NCBI RefSeq assembly: GCF_028607085.1
Contig: NZ_CP117411.1
Coordinates: forward strand, 868,001-932,000
Source of the DNA: Sphingomonas naphthae
GTDB lineage: Bacteria > Pseudomonadota > Alphaproteobacteria > Sphingomonadales > Sphingomonadaceae
DNA: 64,000 bases
Direction: 5' to 3'
Below the pieces are notes generated by a model that ran no database searches, had not been told where the DNA came from, and saw nothing but the letters and a program-made list of their open reading frames with translations. Of the stretch, positions 50,946 through 59,333 are shown one piece after another. Positions within the stretch are counted from its first letter, which is position 1. Each line of letters begins with the position of its first letter. Both the position numbers and the translations under genes were made by a program.

Positions 50946-52370
50946 ATGGGCAGAACATTTTTCGAGAAGATCTGGGACGATCATGTCGTCGCCGATCTGG
51001 GCGATGGCGCCTTCCTGATCCACATCGATCGCCATTTCCTGCATGAAGTGAGCGGCGCTGTATCGCTGAAGGAAATCGATGCACGTCATCGCACGGTGCG
51101 TAATCCCGAACTGACCTTTGGCACGGTCGATCATGTGCTGGAGACCGTACCGGGGCGCGGCATGACGACACGGATGCCGGGCGGCGACGATTTCCTGCGC
51201 GAGTTTACCGAACGGATCGGCCCACACGGTATCCGCTTCTTCGGTCTGGAGGATCGGCGCCAAGGTATCGTGCATGTGATCGCGCCCGAACTGGGCGCGG
51301 CGCTGCCCGGCATGACCTTCATCTGCGGTGACAGCCATACCTGTACGGTGGGCGCGGTCGGTGCCTTCGCTTGGGGTGTGGGGTCGAGCGACAGCGAACA
51401 TGCGCTGGCGACGCAGACCGTGATCCTGACCAAACCGAAGACGTTGCGGGTGAATTTCACCGGACAATTGCAGCCCGGCGTCCACGCCAAGGACATGATC
51501 CTGGCCCTGATCGCGAAATATACCGCCGATGGCGGCACGGGTTACGCTGTCGAGTTTGGCGGCGAGGCTGTCCGTTCGCTGCCGATGGATGGGCGGCTCA
51601 CCCTGTGCAACATGGCGGTCGAATTCGGCGGGCGAACGGGCACGGTTGCGCCCGACGACGTCACCTTCGATTATTTGAAGGATCGCGAATTCTCGCCGAA
51701 GGGCGAGGATTGGGAACGCGCGGTCGCTTATTGGCGCACGCTCGCGAGCGACGCCGATGCCGTTTACGATCGCGAATATGAGTTGGACTGCTCCAATCTG
51801 GAGCCTCAGGTCACCTGGGGCACCAGTCCTGAGCATAGCGCAGCGCTCGGCGACGTCATGCCTGATCCGCTGGCGACCGATGATGCGGTCTCGCGGACAT
51901 CGCGGGAGCGGGCTGCCGGCTATGCCGAGATCGCGCCCGGCACGCCGCTGGTGGGTCTGCCGATCACGGGTGCTTTCATTGGGTCATGCACCAACAGCCG
52001 TATCGATGATCTGCGTGCGGCGGCAGCGATCTTGAAGGGGCGCAAGGTGGCCGAGGGGGTGACGGCAATCTGCGTGCCCGGATCGACCGCTACCAAGCTG
52101 CTGGCCGAGGCCGAGGGGCTCGACAAGATATTCGAGGACGCGGGTTTCGAATGGCGCGAGGCGGGCTGCTCGCTCTGCATGAGCGGCGCCACGGGCGGCG
52201 AGAGTTTCGAGCGTGACGCCCGCGTTGTCGCCTCCACCAATCGGAATTTCGAGGATCGACAGGGCCCTCATGTCCGCTCGCACCTCGCCAGCCCCGTCAC
52301 CGTCGCCGCATCGGCCATCGCCGGTCGCATCGCCGACGCCCGCGCCTTCGCCAGCCAGGAAGATCGTTGA
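50946..52370 (+). CDS. LeuC-like hydro-lyase large subunit (aconitase superfamily)
   Basis: A 474-residue protein with the [4Fe-4S] ligands Cys348 (GSCTNSR), Cys408 and Cys411 (AGCSLC), numbered as in LeuC. It departs from isopropylmalate dehydratase at substrate-side positions: the loop after Cys411 reads MSGATGGESF instead of the usual LAMNPD type, and GDSHTCTVGAVGAFAWG replaces GDSHTATHGAFGALAFG. No leucine genes are nearby. With its small subunit and the lyase that follows, it more likely hydrates a substituted maleate or interconverts malate-type acids. It overlaps the small-subunit gene at TGATG. Confidence 0.86.
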   Translation: MGRTFFEKIWDDHVVADLGDGAFLIHIDRHFLHEVSGAVSLKEIDARHRTVRNPELTFGTVDHVLETVPGRGMTTRMPGGDDFLREFTERIGPHGIRFFGLEDRRQGIVHVIAPELGAALPGMTFICGDSHTCTVGAVGAFAWGVGSSDSEHALATQTVILTKPKTLRVNFTGQLQPGVHAKDMILALIAKYTADGGTGYAVEFGGEAVRSLPMDGRLTLCNMAVEFGGRTGTVAPDDVTFDYLKDREFSPKGEDWERAVAYWRTLASDADAVYDREYELDCSNLEPQVTWGTSPEHSAALGDVMPDPLATDDAVSRTSRERAAGYAEIAPGTPLVGLPITGAFIGSCTNSRIDDLRAAAAILKGRKVAEGVTAICVPGSTATKLLAEAEGLDKIFEDAGFEWREAGCSLCMSGATGGESFERDARVVASTNRNFEDRQGPHVRSHLASPVTVAASAIAGRIADARAFASQEDR

Positions 52371-53002
52371 TGAGCATGAAGCCGTTTGTATCCGAAACCG
52401 GCGTCGCCGCCGCGATCATGCGCAATAATATCGATACCGACCAAATCACCCCCGGCCACACTGGGATGAAGGTCCAGAAGACGGGCTTCGGCAAAGGGCT
52501 GTTCTTCAACTGGCGCTATCTGGCGGATGGCTCGGACGATCCCGATTTCATTCTTAATCAGGGTGCTTTTCGGGAATCGAAATTCCTGCTTGCGGGGCCG
52601 AACTTCGGCTGCGGGAGTTCGCGGGAGTTCGCGGTCTGGGCGCTGCGTGATTTTGGTATCCGGGCGGTGATCGCCCCCAGTTTCGGCGCGATCTTCACCA
52701 GCAACTGCTACATGAACGGCGTTGCGCCAATCGCGATCGAGGAGGCTGCCGTTCAATCGATCGCCGACGAGATCACTCCGGACAATTGCGTGATGACGGT
52801 CGATTTGGCGGGCCAGGTCATCCATTCGCCCGATGGGCGCAAGCATCTTTTTCATCTCCCCGACCTTCAGCGCGAGCGGCTGGTTGAGGGGCTCGACGCG
52901 ATCGATGCGACGCGCAAGCGGGACGATCAGATCGCAGCCTATCAGGCCGCAGACAGGCTGCGCCGGCCTTGGGTCTATGATATCGTGGGAGAGGCCGCAT
53001 GA
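52370..53002 (+). CDS. LeuD-like hydro-lyase small subunit
   Basis: A 210-residue swivelling subunit that pairs with the LeuC-like protein: NNIDTDQITPG near the start and GPNFGCGSSREFAVWAL in the middle. The family motif is usually GCGSSREHAPWAL; here Phe and Val replace His and Pro right after the substrate-binding SSRE. That deviation, with those in the large subunit, argues for a substrate other than isopropylmalate. The start overlaps the large-subunit stop by one base (A of TGATG), and the stop overlaps the lyase start by ATGA. Confidence 0.85.
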   Translation: MSMKPFVSETGVAAAIMRNNIDTDQITPGHTGMKVQKTGFGKGLFFNWRYLADGSDDPDFILNQGAFRESKFLLAGPNFGCGSSREFAVWALRDFGIRAVIAPSFGAIFTSNCYMNGVAPIAIEEAAVQSIADEITPDNCVMTVDLAGQVIHSPDGRKHLFHLPDLQRERLVEGLDAIDATRKRDDQIAAYQAADRLRRPWVYDIVGEAA

Positions 53003-53856
53003 CGGATTTTGTTGGCCTCGCGGACCTGCTCAAGCGGGAAAATCCACTGCTGCTGCCGGTGGCGCACGATGCGCTGTCGGCCCGCATGATCGAGCGTGCG
53101 GGTTTCGCCGCCGCCGCGATCGGCGGCTTCGGCGTGATCGGGTGCCGTACCGGCCTGCCCGATCTCGGCCTCGCCAGTTTTGGCGAGATCAGTGCGGCCG
53201 TACGCGACATCGCTGGCGCGACACGCTTGCCGCTGATCGTCGATGCCGACGATGGCTATGGCGACGTCAAGAACGTCGTCCGCACGGTCCGGGTCTATGA
53301 GGATATGGGGGTCAGCGCGATCGTGCTGGAGGATCAGGTCAGCCCCAAGAAGTGCGGCCACGCGGCGGTGACCCGTGAGGTCGTGCCGGTGGCGACCGCC
53401 GAAGCGAAACTCGCCGCCGCGATCGAAGCCCGGCGCAACCCCGATTTCGCGATCGTTGCAAGGACGGACGCACGGCTCGTGGAGGGGCTGGACGCGGCGA
53501 TCGAACGCGGCCGCCGCTACATCGATAAGGGTGCCGATGCCTTGTTCGTAGAGGCGCCGACGTCGATCGGGGAACTGGAGACGATCGGCGCCGCATTCGA
53601 TGTACCGCTGATCGTCAACGCCGCCGAACGCGGCAAGACGCCGGTGCTGTCCCCCGAAACCTATCGCGACATGGGCTTCTCCATCATCCTCTATCCCGCG
53701 ACGCTTCTCCTCCGCATGATTGGCACGTTCGAGCGTACCCTCGCGGCTCTCCGCACCGGAAAATTCGCCGAGGAGGGCGAATTGCCGACCTTTGCCACGC
53801 TCACCAACATCATGGGCATGGATGAATGGATGGAGATCGACCGTCGCCATGGCTGA
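52999..53856 (+). CDS. Isocitrate lyase/PEP mutase family lyase (2-methylisocitrate or dimethylmalate lyase-like)
   Basis: A 285-residue TIM-barrel lyase with metal ligands in VDADDGYGD (Asp82, Asp84, Asp85), ED111-112 and the catalytic Cys119 in KKCGH. This family cleaves C-C bonds of 2-hydroxy-dicarboxylates to yield pyruvate plus a carboxylate (2-methylisocitrate lyase, 2,3-dimethylmalate lyase) or decarboxylates oxaloacetate. Placed directly after a LeuCD-like hydratase, a dimethylmalate-lyase-type role fits best. No citrate synthase or methylcitrate dehydratase is near, which speaks against the 2-methylcitrate cycle. Confidence 0.85.
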   Translation: MTDFVGLADLLKRENPLLLPVAHDALSARMIERAGFAAAAIGGFGVIGCRTGLPDLGLASFGEISAAVRDIAGATRLPLIVDADDGYGDVKNVVRTVRVYEDMGVSAIVLEDQVSPKKCGHAAVTREVVPVATAEAKLAAAIEARRNPDFAIVARTDARLVEGLDAAIERGRRYIDKGADALFVEAPTSIGELETIGAAFDVPLIVNAAERGKTPVLSPETYRDMGFSIILYPATLLLRMIGTFERTLAALRTGKFAEEGELPTFATLTNIMGMDEWMEIDRRHG

Positions 53857-54601
53857 TGCCGGGACTCGTCGCGCGCTTATCATGGCGGGCGCGGGGGGGA
53901 TCGGCGCGGTGCTTGCCGAATGTTCGATCGCTGCCGGCTATGACGTGACGGTGACCGATCGCGACTCCGCTGTCGGCGAGGCACTCGCGGCGCGGATCGG
54001 CTGTTGTTTTCTGCTCTGCGATCTTGCCGATGAGGCCGCGATCGATCGGGTGGTGGCGACGACGGGCGCGGTGAACCTGCTCGTCAACAATGGCGGCATT
54101 TCCGGGCCGACCGCGCCCGTCCAAGCCCTGGATCCGCAGATGTGGCGGGCCTTGCTCGACGTGAACCTGACCGCGCCATTCTTGGCTTGTCGCGCGATGA
54201 TACCGCTGATGCTGGCGGCGGGGCAGGGGGGCTCCGTCGTCAACATGTCTTCGGTCGCGGCGCGTATCGGCTATCGCAACCGAGCCGCTTACGCCGCCTC
54301 CAAGGCCGGCGTGCTGGGGCTGACGGCGGCGCTGGCGCGCGAAGTCGGGCGGCACGGCATCCGCGTGAACGCGATCCTGCCCGCAACAACGCGCGGTAAG
54401 CGGATCGATCAGGTTCTGCGCGATTATGCGGCCGCCACCGCTCTTTCTCCAGAGGAGGCGCGCGACCGGTTCCTCGGTCGCCATGCGACCGGTGCGCTGG
54501 TCGAACCCGAAGATATCGCCGACATGATCCTGTTCCTCGCGGGACCCGCCGGTCGATCGATCACCGGCCAGTTCATCGGCATCGATGGCGGCTTCGAATG
54601 A
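53849..54601 (+). CDS. Short-chain dehydrogenase/reductase
   Basis: A 250-residue SDR with AGAGGIGAVLAE (13-24), VNNGG at 79-83, Ser134 or Ser135, Tyr148 and Lys152 (YAASK), ending IDGGFE. The first glycine of TGxxxGxG is preceded by Ala instead of Thr, a mild variation. It overlaps the lyase gene by 8 bases, and its own stop overlaps the next gene at ATGA. It is a second SDR in the operon, distinct in sequence from the one at 50117. The reaction is unknown. Confidence 0.86.
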   Translation: MADAGTRRALIMAGAGGIGAVLAECSIAAGYDVTVTDRDSAVGEALAARIGCCFLLCDLADEAAIDRVVATTGAVNLLVNNGGISGPTAPVQALDPQMWRALLDVNLTAPFLACRAMIPLMLAAGQGGSVVNMSSVAARIGYRNRAAYAASKAGVLGLTAALAREVGRHGIRVNAILPATTRGKRIDQVLRDYAAATALSPEEARDRFLGRHATGALVEPEDIADMILFLAGPAGRSITGQFIGIDGGFE

Positions 54602-55530
54602 CGATTTTGCAGACGACCCCGCTCCCGTCGCCGCAGCAGCCAAGTGATCTGCTCGGCGACGCGGTTCCGATCCTCGATCAGCTCGACGATCCCTGCGTTT
54701 GGCTTCGCGCGCAAGGCGGCGACGTGGAGTGCCTAATCACCCATTCGATGCGTGGGGCGCCGGCGGCGCTACTGAACTCTCTGCCAAACTTGAAGCTGAT
54801 CGCCAATTTCGGCGCCGGGATCGACCTGATCGACGTTGAAGCCGCACGGCGAGGGCAGGTCGCGATCACCGCTTCGGGCGATGTCCTCACCCACGATGTC
54901 GCGGATATGGCGCTCTGGCAGATACTGACTCTTCTCAGGGGCAATGCCCACGCCGATGCCTTCGTCCGCGCCGGCGACTGGACCGGCGGACCGCTCCCGC
55001 TCGGCCGATCGGCGCGAGGGCGCCGGATCGGCATTCTGGGCTTCGGGCGGATCGGACAGGCGATCGCGCTGCGGGCGGAGGCGATCGGCATGATCGTCGG
55101 TTACCACAGCCGCAGCGCAGTCCTATGGTCGGAATTACGGCACGAAGCCGATCCCTTGGCGCTCGCGCGCTGGGCCGACGTCGTGGTTGTCGCGCTTCCC
55201 GGTGGGGCGAAAACGGAGGCGTTCGTCGATGCCGCCTTCCTTGACGCGCTCGGGCCGGAGGGGATGCTCGTCAACATCGCGCGGGGCAGCGTGATCGATG
55301 AGCGGGCGCTGATTGCCGCCTTACGTGACCGCCGATTAGGCGCGGCGGCGCTCGATGTGTTTCGCGGCGAGCCGGCGCTCGACCCCGACCTGCTCGAAGC
55401 GCCCAATCTCTTGTTAACGCCCCATATCGGTTCGGCAACGCGCGATGCCCGTGTCGCGATGTTGGAACATGTCGTCGCGAACGTCCGCGCCTTTCGCTCC
55501 GGCATGCCACTAGCCGGCCGCATCCTTTAG
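54598..55530 (+). CDS. D-2-hydroxyacid dehydrogenase family protein
   Basis: A 310-residue D-isomer 2-hydroxyacid dehydrogenase. The NAD-binding GFGRIG is at 148-153 and the catalytic triad is complete: Arg229 (NIARGS), Glu258 (RGEPAL) and His276 (TPHIGS). It resembles glyoxylate/hydroxypyruvate reductases. It interconverts a 2-hydroxy acid and a 2-oxo acid. Its place between the SDR and the IlvD-like dehydratase suggests handling of a 2-oxo acid produced in this pathway. It overlaps the upstream stop by ATGA. Confidence 0.88.
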   Translation: MTILQTTPLPSPQQPSDLLGDAVPILDQLDDPCVWLRAQGGDVECLITHSMRGAPAALLNSLPNLKLIANFGAGIDLIDVEAARRGQVAITASGDVLTHDVADMALWQILTLLRGNAHADAFVRAGDWTGGPLPLGRSARGRRIGILGFGRIGQAIALRAEAIGMIVGYHSRSAVLWSELRHEADPLALARWADVVVVALPGGAKTEAFVDAAFLDALGPEGMLVNIARGSVIDERALIAALRDRRLGAAALDVFRGEPALDPDLLEAPNLLLTPHIGSATRDARVAMLEHVVANVRAFRSGMPLAGRIL

Positions 55531-55548
55531 CCCCTCGAAGGAACACCG

Positions 55549-57255
55549 ATGACGCGGCCCCCTTATCGTTCGGCAACCATCACCGACGGCATCATACGCA
55601 CCACGACCCGCAGCTTCCTCTACGGTCTCGGCCAGGACGATGAGGACATCGCTCGCCCGCATATTGGCGTGATCCATACCGGCGGAGAGATGAGTCCGTG
55701 CAATCTCACGCTTCAGGCGCAGGCGCAGCATGCCAAGACCGGGGTCTACGCTCATGGCGGCACGCCGCACGAATGTCCCGTAGTCTCGGTTTCGGACGGC
55801 CTGTCGGTGGCGCATTCGGGCATGCGCTTCTCGCTGATTTCCCGCGAACTGATCGCCGACAGCGTGGAAGCGACCGTGCGTGGCCACCAATGGGACGGCA
55901 TTTTTGGCATCGGCGGTTGCGACAAGAATATTCCCGGCATCCTCATGGGCATGGCGCGCTGCAACGTGCCTTCGGTGTTTCTCTATGGCGGATCGGCGCT
56001 GCCCGGCCGACGCCATGGCCGCGACGTCAACATCGTCGATACCTATGAGATGATCGGCAAGGTTCTGGCCGGCGCGGAGCCGGTCGAGGAATTGGAGGCG
56101 GTGGCGCGAGCCTGCCTGCCGACCGCCGGCTCCTGCGCCGGCCAATATACCGCCAACACCATGGGTATGGTCTCGGAGGCGCTCGGCATGGCGCTCCTCG
56201 GCTCCTCGATGGTTCCGGCGGTCTTTTCCGAACGGGCGCCTCTCGCGCGCCGCAGTGCGCGTGTCCTGATGGCGGCGGTGACAGGGGATGGGCCGCTACC
56301 GCGCGACATCATCACGCGGCGCTCCATCGAAAACGCATGCGCACTGGTTGCGGCCACCGGGGGATCGACCAATGCAGCCCTGCATCTTCCGGCGATCGCC
56401 CATGAATGCGGCTTCATCTTCACGATGGACGACGTTGCCGCGGTATTCGCGCGCACGCCGCTGATCGCCGATCTCAAGCCGGGCGGGCGGTTCCTGGCGA
56501 GAGATGTCTTCTACGTGGGCGGCGCTCCAGTGATCCTGCGCTCCTTGCTTGACGGCGGCCACCTCCATGGCGACTGCCTGACGGTGACGGGGCGCTCGAT
56601 TGGGGAAGAACTGACACAGGCGCCGCTGCCTGATGGCGAAGTGGTGCGGGCCGTGGCCGATGCGATCGCGCCGACCGGAGGCGTCGTCGTCCTGAAGGGC
56701 AGCCTTGCTCCTGATGGCGCACTATTGAAGGTCGCCGGCTTGCGCAAACTGGAGCATCGTGGCCCGGCGCGCGTGTTCGAATCGGAAGAGCATTGCCTGG
56801 AGGCGATCAAGGCCATGGCTTACGATCCCGGCGACGTGATCGTGATCCGCAACGAGGGGCCGCGTGGTGGGCCGGGCATGCGCGAGATGCTGGGCATCAC
56901 GGCCCTGATCTACGGGCAGGGACGGGGCGAGACCGTCGCCCTCGTCACCGACGGCCGTTTCTCGGGTGCCACGCGCGGCCTGTGTATCGGCTATGTCTGC
57001 CCCGAAGCGGCGGACAGTGGCCCCATCGCACTGGTGCGTGACGGGGACATGATCGCGATCGATGCGCGTGCCGGCGAACTCGTCCTGGATGTCGATCTTT
57101 CGGCCCAGGAGATGGCGGCACGCCGGGCAGCGCTACCGTCGGCTCACCTTGAACGGCTGGGCGGACTACTCGAGAAATACCGTGGCTCTGTCGGGCCGGC
57201 GCATCTAGGCGCGGTTACCCATTCGGGTGGGGTGGTCTGGTCACGCGATCAATGA
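55549..57255 (+). CDS. IlvD/Edd family dehydratase
   Basis: A 568-residue dehydratase with the [2Fe-2S] cysteines of the dihydroxy-acid dehydratase group: Cys51 (SPCNL), Cys124 (GGCDKN) and Cys196 (AGSCAGQY). It removes water from a 2,3-dihydroxy acid to give a 2-oxo acid. The family includes IlvD and sugar-acid dehydratases; its place in a catabolic operon favours a catabolic role. AAGGAAC precedes the ATG. The stop overlaps the HIBADH-like start by ATGA, so both are coupled. Confidence 0.9.
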   Translation: MTRPPYRSATITDGIIRTTTRSFLYGLGQDDEDIARPHIGVIHTGGEMSPCNLTLQAQAQHAKTGVYAHGGTPHECPVVSVSDGLSVAHSGMRFSLISRELIADSVEATVRGHQWDGIFGIGGCDKNIPGILMGMARCNVPSVFLYGGSALPGRRHGRDVNIVDTYEMIGKVLAGAEPVEELEAVARACLPTAGSCAGQYTANTMGMVSEALGMALLGSSMVPAVFSERAPLARRSARVLMAAVTGDGPLPRDIITRRSIENACALVAATGGSTNAALHLPAIAHECGFIFTMDDVAAVFARTPLIADLKPGGRFLARDVFYVGGAPVILRSLLDGGHLHGDCLTVTGRSIGEELTQAPLPDGEVVRAVADAIAPTGGVVVLKGSLAPDGALLKVAGLRKLEHRGPARVFESEEHCLEAIKAMAYDPGDVIVIRNEGPRGGPGMREMLGITALIYGQGRGETVALVTDGRFSGATRGLCIGYVCPEAADSGPIALVRDGDMIAIDARAGELVLDVDLSAQEMAARRAALPSAHLERLGGLLEKYRGSVGPAHLGAVTHSGGVVWSRDQ

Positions 57256-58139
57256 ATCGGCTCGGCTTCGTCGGGCTGGGCGATATGGGCGCCGCGATGG
57301 CCGGCCGATTACTGGAACTGCATCCGCTCCGCGTCTGGGACCGCACGAAGACGCGGAGCAACGCCCTCGCCGCGCACGGAGCGGTCACCTGCGATACTCC
57401 CGCTCGGTTGGCAGCCGCCTGCGACTTGGTTGGCCTCTGCCTGACCAGTGACGATGCGGTCGATGCGGTGCTGTTCGGCGATGACGGATTGCTCGCGGAT
57501 CGATCCAGTCATGGCCTTACCATCGTCAATCTGTCGACCGGATCGTCCGAATACGCTCGCGAGGTCGCATCGCGAACGGCGGGGCTCGGTGTTGCATGGG
57601 TCGAGGCGCCGGTATCCGGTGGCCCCGAGGCGGCGCGCGACCGCCAGTTGACGATGTTCATCGGCGATACGATCGATGCGGTATCGAGCGCTGAGCCTCT
57701 CCTGGCGGCATTGTCCGCGAACCGAACCCGTCTCGGTGGTGCCGGTTCCAGTCAGGCCGCCAAGCTCTGCAACCAGATCATCGTCGCCGCTAGCTTGAAG
57801 GCGATTGCCAAGACGATAGCGATCGCACGAGCGGCCGGCGTCGATGTCGCGTGTCTGCCTGCGGCGTTGCGTGGCGGTTTTGCCGATTCCCGGCCGCTGC
57901 AATTGTTCGGGCCAAGGATGGCAGCGCATCGATTTTATCCCCGGTCGGGCTCAATCGCGCTGATGGCGAAAGATGCGGCGTTTGCGGCGGGCATGGCGGC
58001 GGCCATCGGCGTGGAGGCGCCGATGCTCCGGGAAACAAGGCATTCGCTCGATCGGGCGGTCGCACATCCCGAAGTGTCGCCGGACGACGATCTGTCAGCG
58101 CTGCTCCGGCTGTTCGACCGCACCGACCGTGACGATTGA
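57252..58139 (+). CDS. 3-hydroxyisobutyrate dehydrogenase-like (beta-hydroxyacid) dehydrogenase
   Basis: A 295-residue beta-hydroxyacid dehydrogenase: GLGDMG at 8-13, the substrate loop Ser122-Gly-Gly (VSGGP), catalytic Lys171 and Asn175 in AAKLCNQ. These numbers coincide with those of 3-hydroxyisobutyrate dehydrogenase. The family also includes tartronate semialdehyde reductase, L-threonate dehydrogenase and 2-(hydroxymethyl)glutarate dehydrogenase. It is the last enzyme of the operon, followed by its probable regulator 75 bases later. Confidence 0.87.
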   Translation: MNRLGFVGLGDMGAAMAGRLLELHPLRVWDRTKTRSNALAAHGAVTCDTPARLAAACDLVGLCLTSDDAVDAVLFGDDGLLADRSSHGLTIVNLSTGSSEYAREVASRTAGLGVAWVEAPVSGGPEAARDRQLTMFIGDTIDAVSSAEPLLAALSANRTRLGGAGSSQAAKLCNQIIVAASLKAIAKTIAIARAAGVDVACLPAALRGGFADSRPLQLFGPRMAAHRFYPRSGSIALMAKDAAFAAGMAAAIGVEAPMLRETRHSLDRAVAHPEVSPDDDLSALLRLFDRTDRDD

Positions 58140-58214
58140 GGTGGGGGTCTGATGGCGCCTATAGAGGAGGTTTGACGGATCATATGCGGCGCAGCCTGGC
58201 CGTTTGAGGACAAG

Positions 58215-58943
58215 ATGATAGAGCCCGATACGGGGACGCGGGGAGAAGCGGTCGCAGCATGGATCCGTGAGCGGATCGTGAATGGTGCGTTGTTGCCGGG
58301 TGCCCATTTGCAGGAGCAGGCGATCGGTAATCTCACCGGTACATCACGGACTCCGGTGCGCGAGGCGCTTAAACTCCTCCAGCGGGAGCAACTGGTCATT
58401 TACTCGCCCAATCGCGGGTATGTGGTCCGTCGTTTCAGCCTGAAGGATATCTTGGACGCCTTCGACGTTCGCGCTACACTGGAGGGAATGGTTTGCCGTC
58501 TCGTCGCCGAGAAGGGGCTGAGCGCCGAAGCAGATGCGCGTCTGACCGAAATCATGAGCGAGATGCATGCTGTGGCTTTTGGTACGATCTGGGGCGAGCG
58601 CGAAAGCTTCCGCTGGTTTGATCTTAACTTCTTGTTCCACAGACTCCTGATCGAGCAGGCCGACAATCCAATGTTGGGTGGTGTCATCATTCAGACCCAG
58701 CGCCTACCGCTGATCTTCGACACCAATCAACGCCTCCAGAGCGCATCTCAAGTCAGCCGCTTGTTCGGCGAGGCCGATACCCAGCGATCCTATCGCGACC
58801 ATCTGGCGATCGTCGCCGCTATCCGCGCGCGGGATGTGGACGGCTCCGAACAACTGATGCGAAAGCACATTCTTTCGAGCCGCGAGACCATGCAGCGCAA
58901 TTTTAGCAAGGCTTATCCTGGTGGCCAGACCTATGATCCGTAA
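58215..58943 (+). CDS. GntR family regulator with FCD domain, probable operon repressor
   Basis: A 242-residue FadR-type GntR protein. The winged helix lies in residues 12-75 (WIRERIVNGALLPGAHLQEQ, TSRTPVREALKLLQREQL), followed by a helical FCD domain with WFDLNFLFHRLLIEQA. GAGGACAAG precedes the ATG. It closes the catabolic operon in the same direction. It is the best candidate to bind the TTGTAT/ATACAA palindrome over the operon promoter, so that a pathway metabolite relieves repression. This link is inferred, not shown. Confidence 0.87.
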   Translation: MIEPDTGTRGEAVAAWIRERIVNGALLPGAHLQEQAIGNLTGTSRTPVREALKLLQREQLVIYSPNRGYVVRRFSLKDILDAFDVRATLEGMVCRLVAEKGLSAEADARLTEIMSEMHAVAFGTIWGERESFRWFDLNFLFHRLLIEQADNPMLGGVIIQTQRLPLIFDTNQRLQSASQVSRLFGEADTQRSYRDHLAIVAAIRARDVDGSEQLMRKHILSSRETMQRNFSKAYPGGQTYDP

Positions 58944-58977
58944 ATGATCGATGGGGTATTGCGGTGGAGCCCCCTCG

Positions 58978-59290
58978 GTCGTGACGTAACTCTCGAGCAT
59001 CTCGCCCTCGTGATCGACGGCGCGCCAGAGGTGGACCATCTCGCCGTTGAGCTTCACGTACATCTCATCCAGATGCCATCGCCAATGACGAAACCCGCGC
59101 ATGCGAGACACGCGCTGCCGGCGGATGTCGCCAGCGAACATCGGGCCGAAGCGGTTCCACCAGTGCCGCACCGTTTCGTGGCAGATGTCGATCCGGCGCT
59201 CGAACAGCAGATCCTCAACATTCCGCAAGCTCAGCGGAAAGCGCACATACATCATCACCCCGGGCGATGAGTTGGATTAGCGAAACGGGC
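58978..59290 (-). mobile_element. IS6-family transposase fragment, N-terminal third
   Basis: Reverse translation gives MMYVRFPLSLRNVEDLL, WWNRFGPMFAGDIRRQRVSR, WHLDEMYVKLNGEMVHLWR and ends at YVT, after which homology stops at about 58978. It is the first third of the same transposase as at 45.4-46.1 kb and in the same orientation. About 15 bases present in the other copies before the double ATG are missing. It marks the right side of the catabolic module. No terminal repeat was found. It is inactive. Confidence 0.8.
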
Positions 59291-59333
59291 AGGGCGGCAG
59301 CGCCCTGGACTTACGGCTCATTCCAACTTGATA

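Noticed and set aside
50946-53002. Leucine biosynthesis leuCD
   Set aside because: No leuA or leuB is near, motifs near the substrate site deviate, and the genes lie in a regulated catabolic operon.
52999-53856. prpB of the 2-methylcitrate cycle
   Set aside because: No prpC, prpD or acnD neighbours, and the preceding hydratase is LeuCD-like in two subunits rather than AcnD.
45383-59290. Intact IS6 composite transposon
   Set aside because: Both IS copies are truncated, no terminal inverted repeats or target duplications were found, so only a relic is claimed.
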